Shown: positions 42,944 through 54,544 of the stretch, piece by piece
Layout of the letters: every line of letters starts with the position of its first letter
Numbering within the stretch: position 1 is the first letter of the stretch
Source: Mauremys mutica
Lineage: Eukaryota > Chordata > Testudines > Geoemydidae
Direction of reading: 5' to 3'
NCBI RefSeq assembly: GCF_020497125.1
Contig: NC_059072.1
Location: 305,802,781 to 305,866,780, forward strand
Length of the DNA: 64,000 nucleotides
Made by a program: the position numbers and the translations under genes
The notes under the pieces: generated by a model
Database searches by the model: none
The model's input: the letters and a program-made list of their open reading frames with translations, nothing else
What the model was told of the DNA's origin: nothing

Positions 42944-44926
42944 ATGCAGTCTCCTGAGAATCGTAAAAGAGCCCCAGCATGGACTGCACGGGAGGTACTG
43001 GATCTGATCGCTATCTGGGGAGAGGATTCAGTGCTAACAGAACTGCGTTCCAAAAGACGAAATGAAAAAGTATTTGAAATAATTTCTAAGGCTATGACGG
43101 ATAAAGGCCACAGCAGGGACTCAGTGCAGTGCAGAGTGAAAGTTAAGGAGCTCAGACAAGCCTACCAGAAAGCCAAAGAAGCAAATGGAAGGTCCAGGGC
43201 AGGTCGAAAAACATGCCGCTTCTATGCTGAGCTGCATGCAATTTTAGGGGGCTGCGCCACAAGTACCCCACCCCTGATCGTGGATTCCGAGGTGGGGGTT
43301 GTAATCTCTGCCATGGCTGAGGATTATGCAGACGGGGAAGATGAAGATGAAGAAGAGGAGGAAGACCTAGCAGAGAGCACACAGCACTCCATGAGCCCCA
43401 GCAGCCAGGAGCTTTTTATCACCCTGACGGAATTACCATCCTCCCAGCCCTCACAAGCCACTATCCCAGACAATGACGCCATGGAAGGGAGCTCTGGTGA
43501 GTGTACCTTTGCAAATAGCAAACATTGTTTTTTAAGCAAGCCTTTTTTAATGATTGATTTGCCCTGAGGACTTGGGATGCATTCGCAAACAGTATAGTTA
43601 CTTAGAAAAGTTTGTTAACATGACCGGGGATTGAGAGGAAATCCTCCAGGGACATCTCGATGAAGCGCTCCTGTAGGTACTCCAGAAGCCTTTGCAGAAG
43701 GTTTCTGGGCAAGGCAGCCTTGTTCCGCCCACCATGGTAGGACACTTTACCACGCCATGCATGTAGCAAGTAATCAGGTATCATTGCGTGGCAAAGCATA
43801 GCAGCGTATGGTCACGGTGACTGCTGGCATTCAAGAAGCATCCGCTCTTTATCTTGTTCTGTTATCCTCAGCAAAGTGATATCGTTCAGGATAACCTGGT
43901 TAAAAATCAGGAATTTAAGTAAGGGGGGTGGCCATTTTTCTACTGGGTTCGTGGACTGCATCAGCTTAAAAAAAAAAACTTTCCTGCACGTAGCAAAGCG
44001 GGGGGAGGGGAGGAGTGAAATGCCGATGATCTTTTCTGTGTTTGGTCACCGGCGATCTTCCCCAAGCTACCAGACACGCAGTGGGTGGGGGGGGTGGGAA
44101 GGTTGTTGATTAGCAGGGAGCTAGCGTGGTATTAGGCATGCGTTGGGGGGGAGGGGTAAATCACTACAGAAGCCGAAAGACAGTGGCTTACCATGGCCGC
44201 ATGCAAGCTGAATTCTGATGCCTGGACCTGTGTCTGTGAGATCTGTAACTCCAGAGCTGCAAGCACTCACTATTAAGATGAAAAATGCGACCTTGTAGGG
44301 AAATCACATGTGCTAGGTGAATAGTGCTGTTCACTGTGAAAGAGTATAACCATTGTTCTGTAAAATGTATCTTTCTAAATATTTATCTCCCTCATGCAGC
44401 TGCAAATTTTTCAACCATCCCTCCTCCATCCCAAAGGCTAGCACAGATAAGGCGGAGGAAAAAGAAGACGCGAGATGAGATGTTCTCGGATATTATGGAA
44501 GTTACGCGCAATGAAAGAGCTCATCTGAATGAGTGGAAGGACGTGGTTTCAAATTACAGGAAAGAGGCCAGTGAACGTGAGGACAGGAGGGATGAACGTG
44601 AGGACAGGAGGGACAACCGAGATGAGAGGTGGCAGCAGGAAGACCGGCAGGAAAATCAGCGGTGGCGGCAGGAAGATCAGCGGTGGCGGGATGCAACTCT
44701 GGGGCTGCTGCGTGATCAAACTGACATGCTCCGGCGTCTTGTGGAGCTTCAGGAACGGCAGGAGAATCACAGAGTGCCGCTGCAGCCCCTGTATAACCAC
44801 CCTCAACCCTCACCATGTTCCACATCCTCCTCACCCAGACGTGTAAGAACGCGTGGGGGGAGGCTCCGTGCACCCGCCCACTCCACCCCCGTGGACAGCC
44901 CAACCAGAAGGATGTCATTACTGTGA
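42944..44926 (+). CDS. Harb-2 Myb/SANT-like DNA-binding protein, two exons
   Basis: The role is as for the Harb-1 protein: recognising element ends and escorting the transposase. Exon 1 runs from ATG 42944 to a GTGAGT donor at 43497. Exon 2 begins at 44400 after CTCATGCAG and ends at 44926, phases matching (one plus two bases). An upstream in-frame ATG at 42824 is not shared in sequence with Harb-1. The product is about 359 residues. The SANT domain (RAPAWTAREVLDLIAIWGED, CRVKVKELRQAYQKAKEANG, TCRFYAELHAILGG) is followed by a run of Asp/Glu (GEDEDEEEEEDLAES). Exon 2 carries SQRLAQIRRRKKKTRDEMF and a charged helix including a near-perfect tandem repeat (EREDRRDEREDRRD at about 44572-44613). 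No stops. Confidence 0.88.
43602..43895 (-). pseudogene. Harb-2 third reading frame (unknown), with one stop
   Basis: This is the counterpart of the minus-strand frame at 4137-4439. An acceptor (TTTTTAACCAG, boundary 43895/43896) opens the exon with VILNDITLLRITEQDKERML. One TGA at 43812-43814 replaces a Gly codon of Harb-1. The frame then continues PYAAML, HAWRGKVSYHGGRNKA, LPRNLLQRLLEYLQERF to a stop near 43602. No gap is needed in about 85 codons. On the upstream side a conserved GTAAGCC donor lies at 44185-44191, directly preceded by ATG in a strong Kozak context (GCGGCCATGG), so splicing would give Met-Val-Ile-Leu. The single stop suggests recent loss in this copy. Confidence 0.6.
44185..44202 (-). 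other. Putative start codon and splice donor for the third frame
   Basis: On minus, GCGGCCATG|GTAAGCC: the ATG at 44192-44194 is followed at once by a consensus donor. Joining to the acceptor at 43896 removes 296 bases and keeps the frame. The frame upstream of this ATG is also open for about 24 codons (LAALELQISQTQVQ...), so the start may lie further up. Confidence 0.4.
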
Positions 44927-45143
44927 ATTTTTTTTAATGGCCTTCTCCATCCCTCCTAGCCTCCTCCCAAACCACACCCTTACTTCTCTCCCTCTTTTTA
45001 TAATGAATCAATAAAGAATTCATGCTTTTTAAATGAGAGTGACTTTATTTGCATAAGTAAGCTGTACTCGAAGGGGGAGGGGGAGTTGCTTACAGGGACT
45101 GAGTCAATCAAGAGGGTTGGGTGTTCATCAACAAACACAGCAG

Positions 45144-46433
45144 TCACACTGTACCCTGGCCATTGATGAAGCTCGTTTTCAAAGCTTCTCTGATGCGCAC
45201 CGCTTCCTGGTGTGCTCTTCTAATCTCCCTGGTGTCTGGCTGCGCGTAATCAGTGGCCAGGTGATTTGCCTCAGCCTCCCACCCCGCCATAAAGGTCTCC
45301 CCCTTACTCTCACAGAGATTGTGGAGAATACAGCAAGCAGTAATAACATAGGGGACATTGGTTTGGCTGAGGTCTGAGCGAGTCAGTAATGTCCGCCAGC
45401 GCGCCTTTAAACGGCCAAATGCACATTCCACCACTATTCTGCACTTGCTCAGCCTGTAATTGAACAGATCCTGACCACTGTCCAGGCTGCCTGTGTATGG
45501 CTTCATGAGCCATGGCATCAAGGGGTAGGCTGGGTCCCCCAGGATAACGACAGGCATTTCAACATCCCCAACTGTTATTTTCTGGTCTGGTAAGTAATTC
45601 CCTTGCTGCAGCCGTTTAAACAGAGTAGTGCTTCTGAAGACGCGAGTGTCATGAACCCTCCCTGGCCATCCCACGTGGATGTTTGTGAAACGTCCCTTGT
45701 GATCTACCAGTGCTTGCAGCACCATTGAAAAGTACCCCTTGCGGTTTACGTACTGGGTGCCCTGGCGCTGCGGTGCCAAGATAGGGATATGGGTTCCATC
45801 TATCACCCCCCCACAGTTAGGGAATCCCAGTGCAGCAAAGCCATCCACTATGGCCTGCACGTTTCCCAGAGTCACAACCTTTCGTAGCAGCAGCTTAGTG
45901 ATTGCTTTGGCTACTTGCATCACAGCAGCCCCCACAGTAGATTTTCCAACTCCAAATTGATTCCCGACTGACCGGTAGCTGTCTGGCGTTGCAAGCTTCC
46001 ACAGGGCTATCGCCACTCGCTTCTCTACTGTGAGGGCTGCTCTCATCTTGGTATTATGGCGTTTCAGGGCAGGGGCAAGCAAGTCACAAAGTTCCATGAA
46101 AGTGCCCTTACGCATGCGAAAGTTTCGCAGCCACTGGGAATCGTCCCACACCTGCAACACAATGCGGTCCCACCAGTCAGTGCTTGTTTCCCGGGCCCAA
46201 AATCGGCATTCAATGGATAGAATCTGCCCCATTACCATCAGGATCTCCAAAGCGCAGGGGCCCGCAGTTTGAGAGAATTCTGTGTCTACGTCCTCACCAC
46301 GGTCATCGCCGCGCTGCCGTATCCACCGCCTCCTCGCCTTGGATTGAAGGTCCTGGTTCACCATAGACTGCACGAGAGTACGCGAGGTGTTTAAAACATT
46401 CACAATTGCGGTATGGAGCTGAGCAGGGTCCAT
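45144..46433 (-). CDS. Harb-2 DDE transposase, intact
   Basis: The product is about 429 residues from Met 46433 (MDPAQLHTAI, matching the Harb-1 start); an in-frame Met at 46472 lies 13 codons upstream. Harbinger transposases excise and insert the element at 3-bp TWA sites. The N-terminal half has a WWDRIVLQVWDDSQWLRNFR block and a helix-turn-helix-like KRVAIALWKLATPDSYRSVG..FGVGKSTV. The catalytic triad is complete: first Asp in GGVIDGTHIPI, second in VILGDPAYPL, Glu in VVECAFGRLKARWR. The C-terminal CCILHNLCESKGE block is usual for the family. No stop or frameshift is visible. The stop lies about 218 bases from the Myb stop, so the two genes are convergent. Confidence 0.93.
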   Translation of the reverse strand: MDPAQLHTAIVNVLNTSRTLVQSMVNQDLQSKARRRWIRQRGDDRGEDVDTEFSQTAGPCALEILMVMGQILSIECRFWARETSTDWWDRIVLQVWDDSQWLRNFRMRKGTFMELCDLLAPALKRHNTKMRAALTVEKRVAIALWKLATPDSYRSVGNQFGVGKSTVGAAVMQVAKAITKLLLRKVVTLGNVQAIVDGFAALGFPNCGGVIDGTHIPILAPQRQGTQYVNRKGYFSMVLQALVDHKGRFTNIHVGWPGRVHDTRVFRSTTLFKRLQQGNYLPDQKITVGDVEMPVVILGDPAYPLMPWLMKPYTGSLDSGQDLFNYRLSKCRIVVECAFGRLKARWRTLLTRSDLSQTNVPYVITACCILHNLCESKGETFMAGWEAEANHLATDYAQPDTREIRRAHQEAVRIREALKTSFINGQGTV

Positions 46434-47310
46434 GCTTGCTGTGCTATGGCGTCTGCACAGTTCACCAAGCAAAAAAAGGCGCGAAACGGTTGTCTGCTGC
46501 TCAGGGAGGGAGGGGTGAGGCTGTACCCAGAACCACCCGCGACAATGATTTTTGCCCCATCAGGCACTGGGATCTCAACCCGGAAATGCCAAGGGGCGGG
46601 GGCTGCGGGAACTATGGGATAGCTACGGGATAGCTACCCACAGTGCAACGCTCCAGAAATCGACGCTAGCCTCGGACCATAGACGCACACCACCGATTTA
46701 ATGTGTTTAGTGTGGCCGCGCGCACTCGATTTTATAAAATCTGTTTTACAAAACCGGTTTATGCAAATTCAGAATAGTCCCGTAGTGTAGACGTACCCTG
46801 AGCTTGATAAGTTTCTGGAGGGGATGGTATGATGAGACTGCCTAGAATGGCACGTAGCTGATCTGTAACTTCTAGCAGTAAATGTCTCCAATGACCAGCG
46901 ATGGGACACTAGATGGGGAGGGTTCTGAGTTACTACAGAGAATTCTTTCCCCCACTTCCCAGATGGAGGGTCTTGCCCACATGCTCAGGATCTAAACTGT
47001 TTGCCAATTTTGGGGCACGGAAGAAATTTTTCCCTGGGTCAGAGTGGCAGAGAACCTATTTTGGTTTTTTTTCCACCTTCCTCTGCAGCATGGGGCACGG
47101 GTCACTCGCAGGTTTAAACCAGTGTAAATGGTGAATTCTCACCAACTTGGAGTCTTCAGATCAGGATTTGAGGACTTCAGTAACTCAGCCAGTAATTATG
47201 GGTCTATTACAGGAGTGGGTGGGTGAGCTTCTGGGCCTGCAGTGTGCAGGAGGTTAGATTAGATGATCATGATGGCCCCTTGTGATCTTAAAGTCTATGA
47301 GTCTATGAGC

Positions 47311-50300
47311 AATTTACTCAATGAATTTAGCCCTCTCTCTTGTTTGCAAATTGTCCATGACGAGACTTTGACTTTTACAAATGGTGCACTAATTCTTCAG
47401 ATGTTTTCTGTGAACTAATTCCAGACTATGGGTTTCCCCAAGCAGTACTGGCTGTGAGTTCGATATTTGAGGTTTTATAGTGTATTTGATCTTTTACGTC
47501 ATTTGATAGACTAAGTCACTCTGTTTCCTCAGATCAAGTTTTATAAACAGGTGGCTTTTTAAGATAGCCACTGAATCAATTTGTTTAATCACAAGACAAA
47601 ATTTCCTGTAGTCAAAGAATTTGTGTTATCAGCCCAAATTTCTCTTTCTATGAACATCAATATGAACAAAACTCTGTTTGCATGAATATTTGGGGGGATA
47701 AAAAGTGTGGACACAATGGCCTAAAAATTCTAATAAGAGGTGACAAATATTCAGACCATAGGCATTACTTCATGGATAAGGTCTAAAGAAAGGAAATCCC
47801 TGGAATAATATTCCCAGTTAATTATGCTGATATTTCATCCATGTAGCATGTCTCAGTGTTTCCCGTCATGTACAATTTTCTTTCCTTTTATAATTATTCA
47901 GGCCAGTTGAAAGGGTGCAGGTCTCTTTTCTCATGTGTGGTTTTTTAGTTTGCATTTTCTTTACTTTATAATGGACTCTCTCTGTAATTATTAACTCAGC
48001 AACGAGCCTTTCTATTTGACTATCATAGCATGGAAAGTATCAAAGCACCAAAGGGTCACATTAAGCTCTAGACTGATAAAATATCAGGTGGACCTGGTAT
48101 TTCACGGACAGGCTGATGTTGCCTTATTGGCATCATACAAAGGACAACCCACTCCACCCACAGTTTGCTTCTTGCTCACAGGCTTTTTTGATTACCAATC
48201 CACACTGCTCATCACCATCAGGGTCTGCTGCATCAGAGATATCAGCATGAAGATATTAGAGGTGCTGTGGCACAAAAAAGAGGCATTTGAGATCTTTATG
48301 GAGTATGAATCACTCAGCACTGTTTGTAATCAGCTATTTTGTTGTGATTTTAGCAATGATGCCACAAGCTGTCATAAAAATAAGAAGCCACAATAACAGG
48401 CAACGATTCTTCAATGCCCTTGTAGGAATGCTAATATATAATCCAGCAAGAGTTAGTGATGGAGTAGAAGATGATCAAATAAGAAGGCGACATTTTATAT
48501 GCAGCCTAATCCATTTTTATGGAGTTACATTCAGATGCCACCCTTTTAGAATTAACTACAGACATTGAAATATAAGTCCAACAAGCATATTCCTCACCTT
48601 CTGTTGAGAGGAACTGGCCAACATCTATTTACTAAAGCAGTAGCATGTGATAAGCAATCCATCTGCATCATACAGAGGTTGTTGGATGCAGTTATACAGA
48701 ATGACTTAAAGATGAAGGCTACCTAAGACTCAGAATGAAGTTAATGGAGCTACACAGATCTGGCCCCATATATCTGTTACCATGGTGCTGTCCATCATCC
48801 ATGCTGCAGTTGTTTCATAACAATGGACCTGATCAACTATCTGTGGAAATGACTATTGAAGCAACAGATGAATGGACTGTGACCTAGAATTCTGACGGAG
48901 TCACTGCTACCCTCAACCAAACTAAAATCCAGAAGGAATACGATGCATGCTGGAGCTTTCATTCTGAGAGTTTGACATTCAAATCTGTTGCAAGAGAAGT
49001 ATTCAAGGCTGAGTCAGAACAACTTTGATGGTCTTTCCATGGACTGGAAAACTATAAAACCCAGAGTTATCCAGAATAGGATGGTCTTTTCTTTTTCTCT
49101 GTATCATTCTCCCCTCCAAGTAACATGTATAATAGGTTTGAAGATTATTGCAACTCAGGCCATGGTATTTCTGAAGACTAAAAATGGATCCTGGATGGCC
49201 CTCCTCTGTTCACCAGACTCTGTTTCTGCCAGACCCAACACCTACAGCGAGAACTCCATCCTATTCAGAAAAAAAGGCCTCTTCTCCTGATCCTTCCAGA
49301 GAGAACACAGGTACACTGCCTACTTGAAAGAGGAGCCATATCTTAGCTTCAAGCCAATAACTGTCATCACCACCTACCACCTAACTGTGAAAAAGATGTT
49401 TCTTATTGTTCCTCTGCCCATCTCCTGTCTCCTCTCTCGTCTGTGCCTATAGAAATTGACTTGACAAAACTAACAGCTTTATAAACAAACTGGGAATGGT
49501 TAGTTGCAACCCAGTTAATATTTCCATCAATCAGGAAAAACATTAAGGAAGTCAAGCTAGTTTTGGTACTTGCCTTTTTCCCCAAAGTAAACAAACAGGC
49601 CAGAAACTAAGCCCTGCGTGCAACTGCTTTGTATAAAAGGAAGGCCAATATGGGGACATGCAGGCTATTGCCATGAGGGGACAGTCTCTCTTTTTTAATG
49701 TTTTGTTCCTTAATTCCGTGAAAAGGGTGCTCTGAAAATACCTGTTTATTTCAATGAAATTGTTTTGAACTTGTTTTTTTCTTACTTGCTCTTTTGAGCA
49801 AGGTGCTCAATAATTGTCACTTGAAGAGGAACTTCTGCTGTCACAACTATAGCAGGCAACAAACGTGGAACCAAACTCAGGTCCATCTTTAGTTTCTTAT
49901 TGATGCTGGGCTTTCGGTGGCATGAATCTGCCTTGGAAAGAGCACACTGCCACCTGTGCAGGGTTGTCTATGAACCCAGGCTACATCTGTCTAAAGAAAA
50001 AAATCACCAGAGGCTAAGAAGTGCCCTTGATGCACATTAAGCTCTTCCTTGAAAAAGTAAGCCCTGAAGCTCTAGAGGACAGGGAGCTTTCTGCTCTCAT
50101 CTGTTAGTGAACAGGCAAATGAATGGCCACAGAGCTGCTTCGTTTACATGTTTTCTATCCAGACTTCCTCCAGTGACTTGTTGGGAGTCACTGTAACTGA
50201 CAAGCTGAGAACTAATCAGGGAGAGGTGGGGAAAAGGCTCCTTTCCTTGTGGCAAAGATGCTGCTTGAGGGTACTATATGCTACTGGTTCCTTTCCACTG

Positions 50301-50996
50301 AGGACCTGTGCTGGGGGAGGCTTCTTTGGTGGGCTACAATGCAGAGAGAGCTCTTTGCTGAATCTGCAGAGGACAGCAGCCCAGCTTAGTGTCTCCCTGT
50401 GAGGGCCTCCGACTCACCCACTAAATAAAGCTGAAATCACTATTGTTGGGCTAGGTGGTGGAGCCTCAGGGCAGGACCAGGCAGAACTTCCCAAGATGCT
50501 GAAGACAGGCTGCCAGAGTGCACCTGGGACTGTGCTACCCACTGACATCACACCATGAGTGGAAGGGGGAAGTGATGTGGTAAAGAGCTCTGGCAATTGG
50601 CCATTCGTAGTGGTGCATGAGGAATAGAATTAACAAATTGCTGCCAACGGTCCCCTGGGGGCATGTTTTATTTATATCCTTCATATAGATGTTTTGTTGC
50701 TGTGTTTTCCCAAGTTGAGGCTTTGTTCCCTTTATCCTCAAATAAAGTTTTTCTTGTTTCAGATGCAGGCTCAGTGCTTGTGAGTGGGAAAGTATTGCCA
50801 GTTAAGGGTACCTAGAGAAGGCACTTAGTGATCTCAAAAACGCTGATGGTGTTTGCTAATTTTAAGAGGGAATTTTAGTTATTTGAAACCAGCCCTGGTT
50901 ACTGCCATCATCACCTCCCAGAAGGATTATACATATCGCCACTAATGGAAAGCTAAGATCCTGTCATTTGCCTCTTTTCTTCACCTTCAGTCCTCC
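47311..50996. other. Unassigned spacer
   Basis: AT-rich DNA without recognised elements. A 126-codon plus frame at 48016-48396 has no motif I recognise and is probably chance. A TATA-like TGTATAAAAGG at 49632 is followed by no recognisable LTR structure. Confidence 0.35.
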
Positions 50997-51144
50997 CAGG
51001 GCTGGCTCCAGGCACCAGCCCAGCAAGCAGCTGGTCCTTCGGAGCGAAGACCAGCCCCCAAATTGCCACCGAAGACTGAAGCGACAATAGAGCTGCAGAT
51101 CGCGATCGCTGTTTGGGGCGGCAAAAACCCTGGAGCTGGCCCTG
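50997..51144. mobile_element. Short hAT MITE with perfect 8-bp duplication
   Basis: The ends CAGGGCTGGCTCCAGG and CCTGGAGCTGGCCCTG are inverted repeats; AGTCCTCC is repeated exactly at 50989-50996 and 51145-51152. The termini match those of the MITE at 26482-26785, but the interior is much shorter (148 bp in all). Confidence 0.88.
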
Positions 51145-51769
51145 AGTCCTCCTCAGCAAGGATTTCAGCACTTGAGTGCACTACATTAATAGACTACTGC
51201 ATTGTTTTTCCTTAGCAGCAGCGGTGTCGTTGTGTACAGTCATTCAGCGCTGCCAGTGTATTCAGTGCACCTCCCCAAATGTCCTTCCAGCTCTACTGGT
51301 TTTCATTGCTGTTGGTGTAACTTTGTCAAGCCTCCCTCTGATGATGATTCGTAGTTCCTGGAAGATTGTTTTATTTATGGAGAATACATAATGGCCACAT
51401 GGTTTCCTGAATGTGGTGTGCTGTGTTCCAGTAATTACCTTATTTCAGTTTAGCAGAGTTCCTAATATCAAGATTAATAAGGCATTGGCTCTCAGCAAAG
51501 ACTCATAAGAAGAGGTCTGATACTTCTTTCAATTCAGCCTAAAATATTGATTAGATAGCTCTATTTGACTCCTTATCGTCCTTAAAATAATTAGTGGCTA
51601 TTTTTTCTACCCTTTGCTTAGTCTAGATAATTGTAATGTTTATAATAGTACAGCTAAATATTTTAACTCAAACAACACAGAGCATAAAACTAGAAGTGGC
51701 CTTATTGAGTGATGATAGCAGGCCAGCAGTGTAATCTGAGTTTACCCCCTTCTCATTGGGGAATATGGA
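51145..51769. other. Unassigned spacer
   Basis: No recognised coding sequence or repeat. Confidence 0.4.
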
Positions 51770-51905
51770 GTTCAGTTTGGGCTAATTTACCCATTATTTT
51801 TTTTTAATCACTGTAATGCTGACAGCAGTGGGGATTGAACCTGACAACTCTGTATCTTAACGCATGAGCCTCTACTCCCTGAGCTAAAAGACACAACTCA
51901 GCTGA
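51770..51905 (-). repeat. tRNA-derived SINE fragment
   Basis: On minus, TTTTAGCTCAGGGAGTAGAGG resembles an A box and GTCAGGTTCAATCCCCACTG a B box, 30-odd bases apart as in a tRNA-derived polymerase III promoter. The cloverleaf is not convincing and a poly-T/A-rich tail follows, so it is a SINE remnant rather than a tRNA gene. Confidence 0.5.
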
Positions 51906-52906
51906 ACCTATAGCTGGTTTAGCAATCTCCAATTGGCCTCGCCACCATTAGAGGGCGACAGACCACCACTCCACGCAGATCTGGTTTACACTGCTACACC
52001 GTTGTAGCAAGGCACTAGAAGTCAAGATTCCTCCAGCGGTCTATATTCCTGGATCTACTACAGACTTGTTGTGCAACCTGTGTTAAGTCATGTAACTACT
52101 CTTGGGAGATTTTCAAAAGCACAAAAGGCATTTAGGCACATAACCCCCACAGCAAATCAATGGGAGTCAGGTGCCTAACACACGGGTGTCTGAAAATCTC
52201 CCCCTCTCTGCAGTTTATTAATCTCTAAATTGGGCATCATACTTTATTACCTTACAAGAACTTTACAAACATTAATTGATTATGCTTCATAAAGTGCTAT
52301 GAGATCCCCATAACAAAGTCATTAGAAGTACATGCAATATGTCACAAGTAGATCAGTGGTTCTCAAACAACTTCATGAAATGGATGACATGTTACAGAGC
52401 CTGCCTTGTGGCACACCTCCCCTCCCAATCACAAACATGCAGTCCACCACCCCTCCCCTATGCAACTGAGACATATCTTTGGCATCCACAGAAATTGCTT
52501 ACATGGAAGAGAAACAGTAGGGAGGTTTAAAAATGTATTTTAGATGTCTTTAAAGTGATATGTGCATTGGCCCTTTTAGGAAAGACTTAATCCCATTGCC
52601 CCCTCCCACTCTACACTTCCTCTTCCTTGTACATGCTCCACTTCTGCCTGGTTTTCACCTCTTCATCCACTTCACATGTTTCCTTGACACTCAATTCCCT
52701 TCTACCCTGGAAGATGCTCTTCTGCTGATGTCTGACAGCTACAGTCCCAATGCTGTCTCTAGTCCCTCAGATCCATTGATATTTCTTCTATGTAGCAGCC
52801 CAAGTGGAAGATGCTAGTCTGCTCCTCCTTCTTTTCACTTCCTCTTACATGCGTGTATCATAATCAACGGAACTAGAGTCAGAGGGCCAATAGTGCCTGG
52901 ATGGCC
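51906..52906. other. Unassigned spacer
   Basis: CAGTGGTTCTCAAAC at 52353 looks like a hAT (Charlie-type) terminal repeat, but I could not find the matching far end. The rest is unassigned. Confidence 0.35.
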
Positions 52907-53057
52907 TGTTATTGATTGGACACCAGTGGAACAGGGAACATGGGGAGTTAGGCTGGAAGCAACTCAGCCACATGGACAGAGCAGTATAAGGGGTTTAATA
53001 AAGTTTCACTTGTTTAACTTAAGCTGTATTCAAATTTCGCGCACTGTAAAGGAAACA
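52907..53057 (+). repeat. 5' LTR of the Gypsy element
   Basis: Starts TGTTATTGATTGG and ends AAGGAAACA. It contains GCAGTATAAGGGG (TATA-like, near 52981) and AATAAAG (near 52998). The start is uncertain by a few bases because the 3' LTR begins differently. Confidence 0.65.
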
Positions 53058-53159
53058 TATTGGCAGCATTGGAGCTATGAGGCCTCTGCAAGTGCAGAAG
53101 CTGACAGTGAGAGACACAGAACATAGTCTGAAGCCCACAGAGGATTTTTCAGACACAAA

Positions 53160-53831
53160 CCTAACCCAGCAATGGACTTGGTGAAAGGAGCTCCAGCTGT
53201 ACACAGATCTGCTCATGCAAGAGGATGAGAACATCAAGGGATTAAACCTGCTACTTCACCTTACAGAGGAACAAGGCAGAGATGTTTCAGCACTTTGAAA
53301 CTCATCACTGCCTCAAGCCTCACAGGAGTCCTGGGCCCCCAAAAGCAGAATGAAACTGTGGAGTGACAGTTTTTTCACGAGAAACCAATCCCAAGGGGAG
53401 GGGTAGATCGCTATGTCACAGCCGTAAGCAAGCTGACTGCTGCATGCTATTTTAGGGACTTATCCTGTCCCAAATCAGGGAGTCTGTCATTTGGCAACAC
53501 TTTGGATCACCACCTGCAGGAGCAGCTGCTCCAGAAAGGCAATCTCACCTCAGACCGATGCTTAGACATGGGGCATGCAGAAGAAGCCTCAAGAGAAAGG
53601 ACGAGCACCCTAAGAGGCACAGCGCCCCCAGAAGTAGATGTAGTGACACAACAGCAAAGGAGAACAGGTGGCCAGGGTTCCATAACCACAGAGAGATACA
53701 TGTACTGTGGCAGAGAGCAAGAGCAGGCAAAGAAGACATGCTCTGCACCAGCACAGGATTGCAAGGAATGTGGCAAGTTGAACCATATTAGCAGTGTGTG
53801 CGAGAGCAGAAGGTGGTCCCAGAAAGATTAA
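53160..53831 (+). pseudogene. Gypsy gag remnant with zinc knuckle
   Basis: Gag packages the element RNA. The last part is open from 53502 (109 codons): LREQLLQKGN/LTSDRCLDMGHAEEAS corresponds to the 'L..AL.IC...E' block of Mag-like Gypsy gag. CKECGKLNHISSVC is a clean CX2CX4HX4C zinc knuckle at about codons 87-100, preceded by a partial second one (YMYCGREQEQAKKTCSA). Upstream of 53502 the frame is broken. Confidence 0.7.
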
Positions 53832-54544
53832 TTCAGACTTGTACAAGAGGAGGAAAGCACATCAGACAGCCATCATGACATCATGACTCCCCTTAAGTCC
53901 AAGAGCACATCAGGTACAGGCTGTTGGGACAGGAAAGCAACAAGGGACAATACCAATCTACACGCATGTAACCATGTTAACAGGGTATGTCCTGTGTGAT
54001 TTCAGCAGGACAGCAGGACCTCCTGCAATGTGATTCCTTGGGGTGAATTGAACACACCTATTACAAATACCAGCCACAATAGAATGATGAACAATGAGAG
54101 CATAATGCAGCCCACAGGATGGTGTGACTTCATTGTAATCAATCAAAAAAATAAGACAGTATCAACTGAATTTGGTGGTGGTGGCAAACACCACAGAACC
54201 CTCTGGGGGAATACAGCGATACAAACCATAGATCAGGTCAGGGTGCAGCATCAGAATTTTATAGCTGCTGTGCAAGAAGTAAAAGGGGATTCCCATGGAC
54301 AATGGAGACCATTTTAAAAGCATATGGGGATGTTTTCAAAGGCGACAGGTGCATTGAAGGAAACCTGCATCTGGAAGACCACCCCACAGTGCCCTCTGTG
54401 TGGTTACCATGAAGGAAAATTGCAATGGCACTTTGTAATCCAGGTTGGAAGGAGTTTGAATGTCTGCAGAGCAGAGGTATCAGAGTACCTGTAGAGCCAG
54501 CACAGCCAGTGAAAACAGCATGCTGGTGCTAAAGAAGCAATCAG

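Larger units (their letters stand above)
42557..46798. mobile_element. Harb-2, complete PIF/Harbinger DNA transposon
   Basis: The terminal repeats are AGCCTGGTCTACACTAG at left and GGGTACGTCTACACTAC at right (read inward). TGA flanks both sides (42554-42556 and 46799-46801), a 3-bp duplication in which the usual TWA centre is altered. Its subterminal motifs differ from Harb-1 (ACCGGTTT/AATCGGTTTT instead of TTCGAC), so the two belong to separate subfamilies. Both main genes are open, making this the better candidate for recent activity. Gene order is the same as in Harb-1. Confidence 0.92.
41960..47310 (+). pseudogene. CR1 LINE 3' part split by Harb-2
   Basis: 41960-42556 encodes the end of CR1 ORF2 in broken frames: 'EEKDLGVLVNHRMT', 'RKLRGDIITLSEYIKGINTREGE', 'KFRTIRGVKFWNSLSRGAV..KSLTGFKT'. 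The frame continues across the Harbinger at 46799 with ELDKFLEGMV. The CR1 3' untranslated region follows to the terminal AAGTCTATGAGTCTATGAG repeats at about 47290-47309, the short tandem end expected of CR1. It is a separate, more decayed CR1 copy than the one at 28-40 kb. Confidence 0.8.

Noticed and set aside
44502..44918. Minus-strand 138-codon frame opposite Myb exon 2
   Set aside because: Shadow of the charged coiled-coil coding region; repetitive codons keep the reverse strand open.
48016..48396. 126-codon frame in otherwise gene-free DNA
   Set aside because: No recognisable motif, no splice context, and no flanking element. Within chance expectation for 64 kb.
51770..51905. Possible tRNA gene on minus
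   Set aside because: A and B boxes are recognisable but the acceptor stem does not pair, and a SINE-like A/T-rich tail follows.
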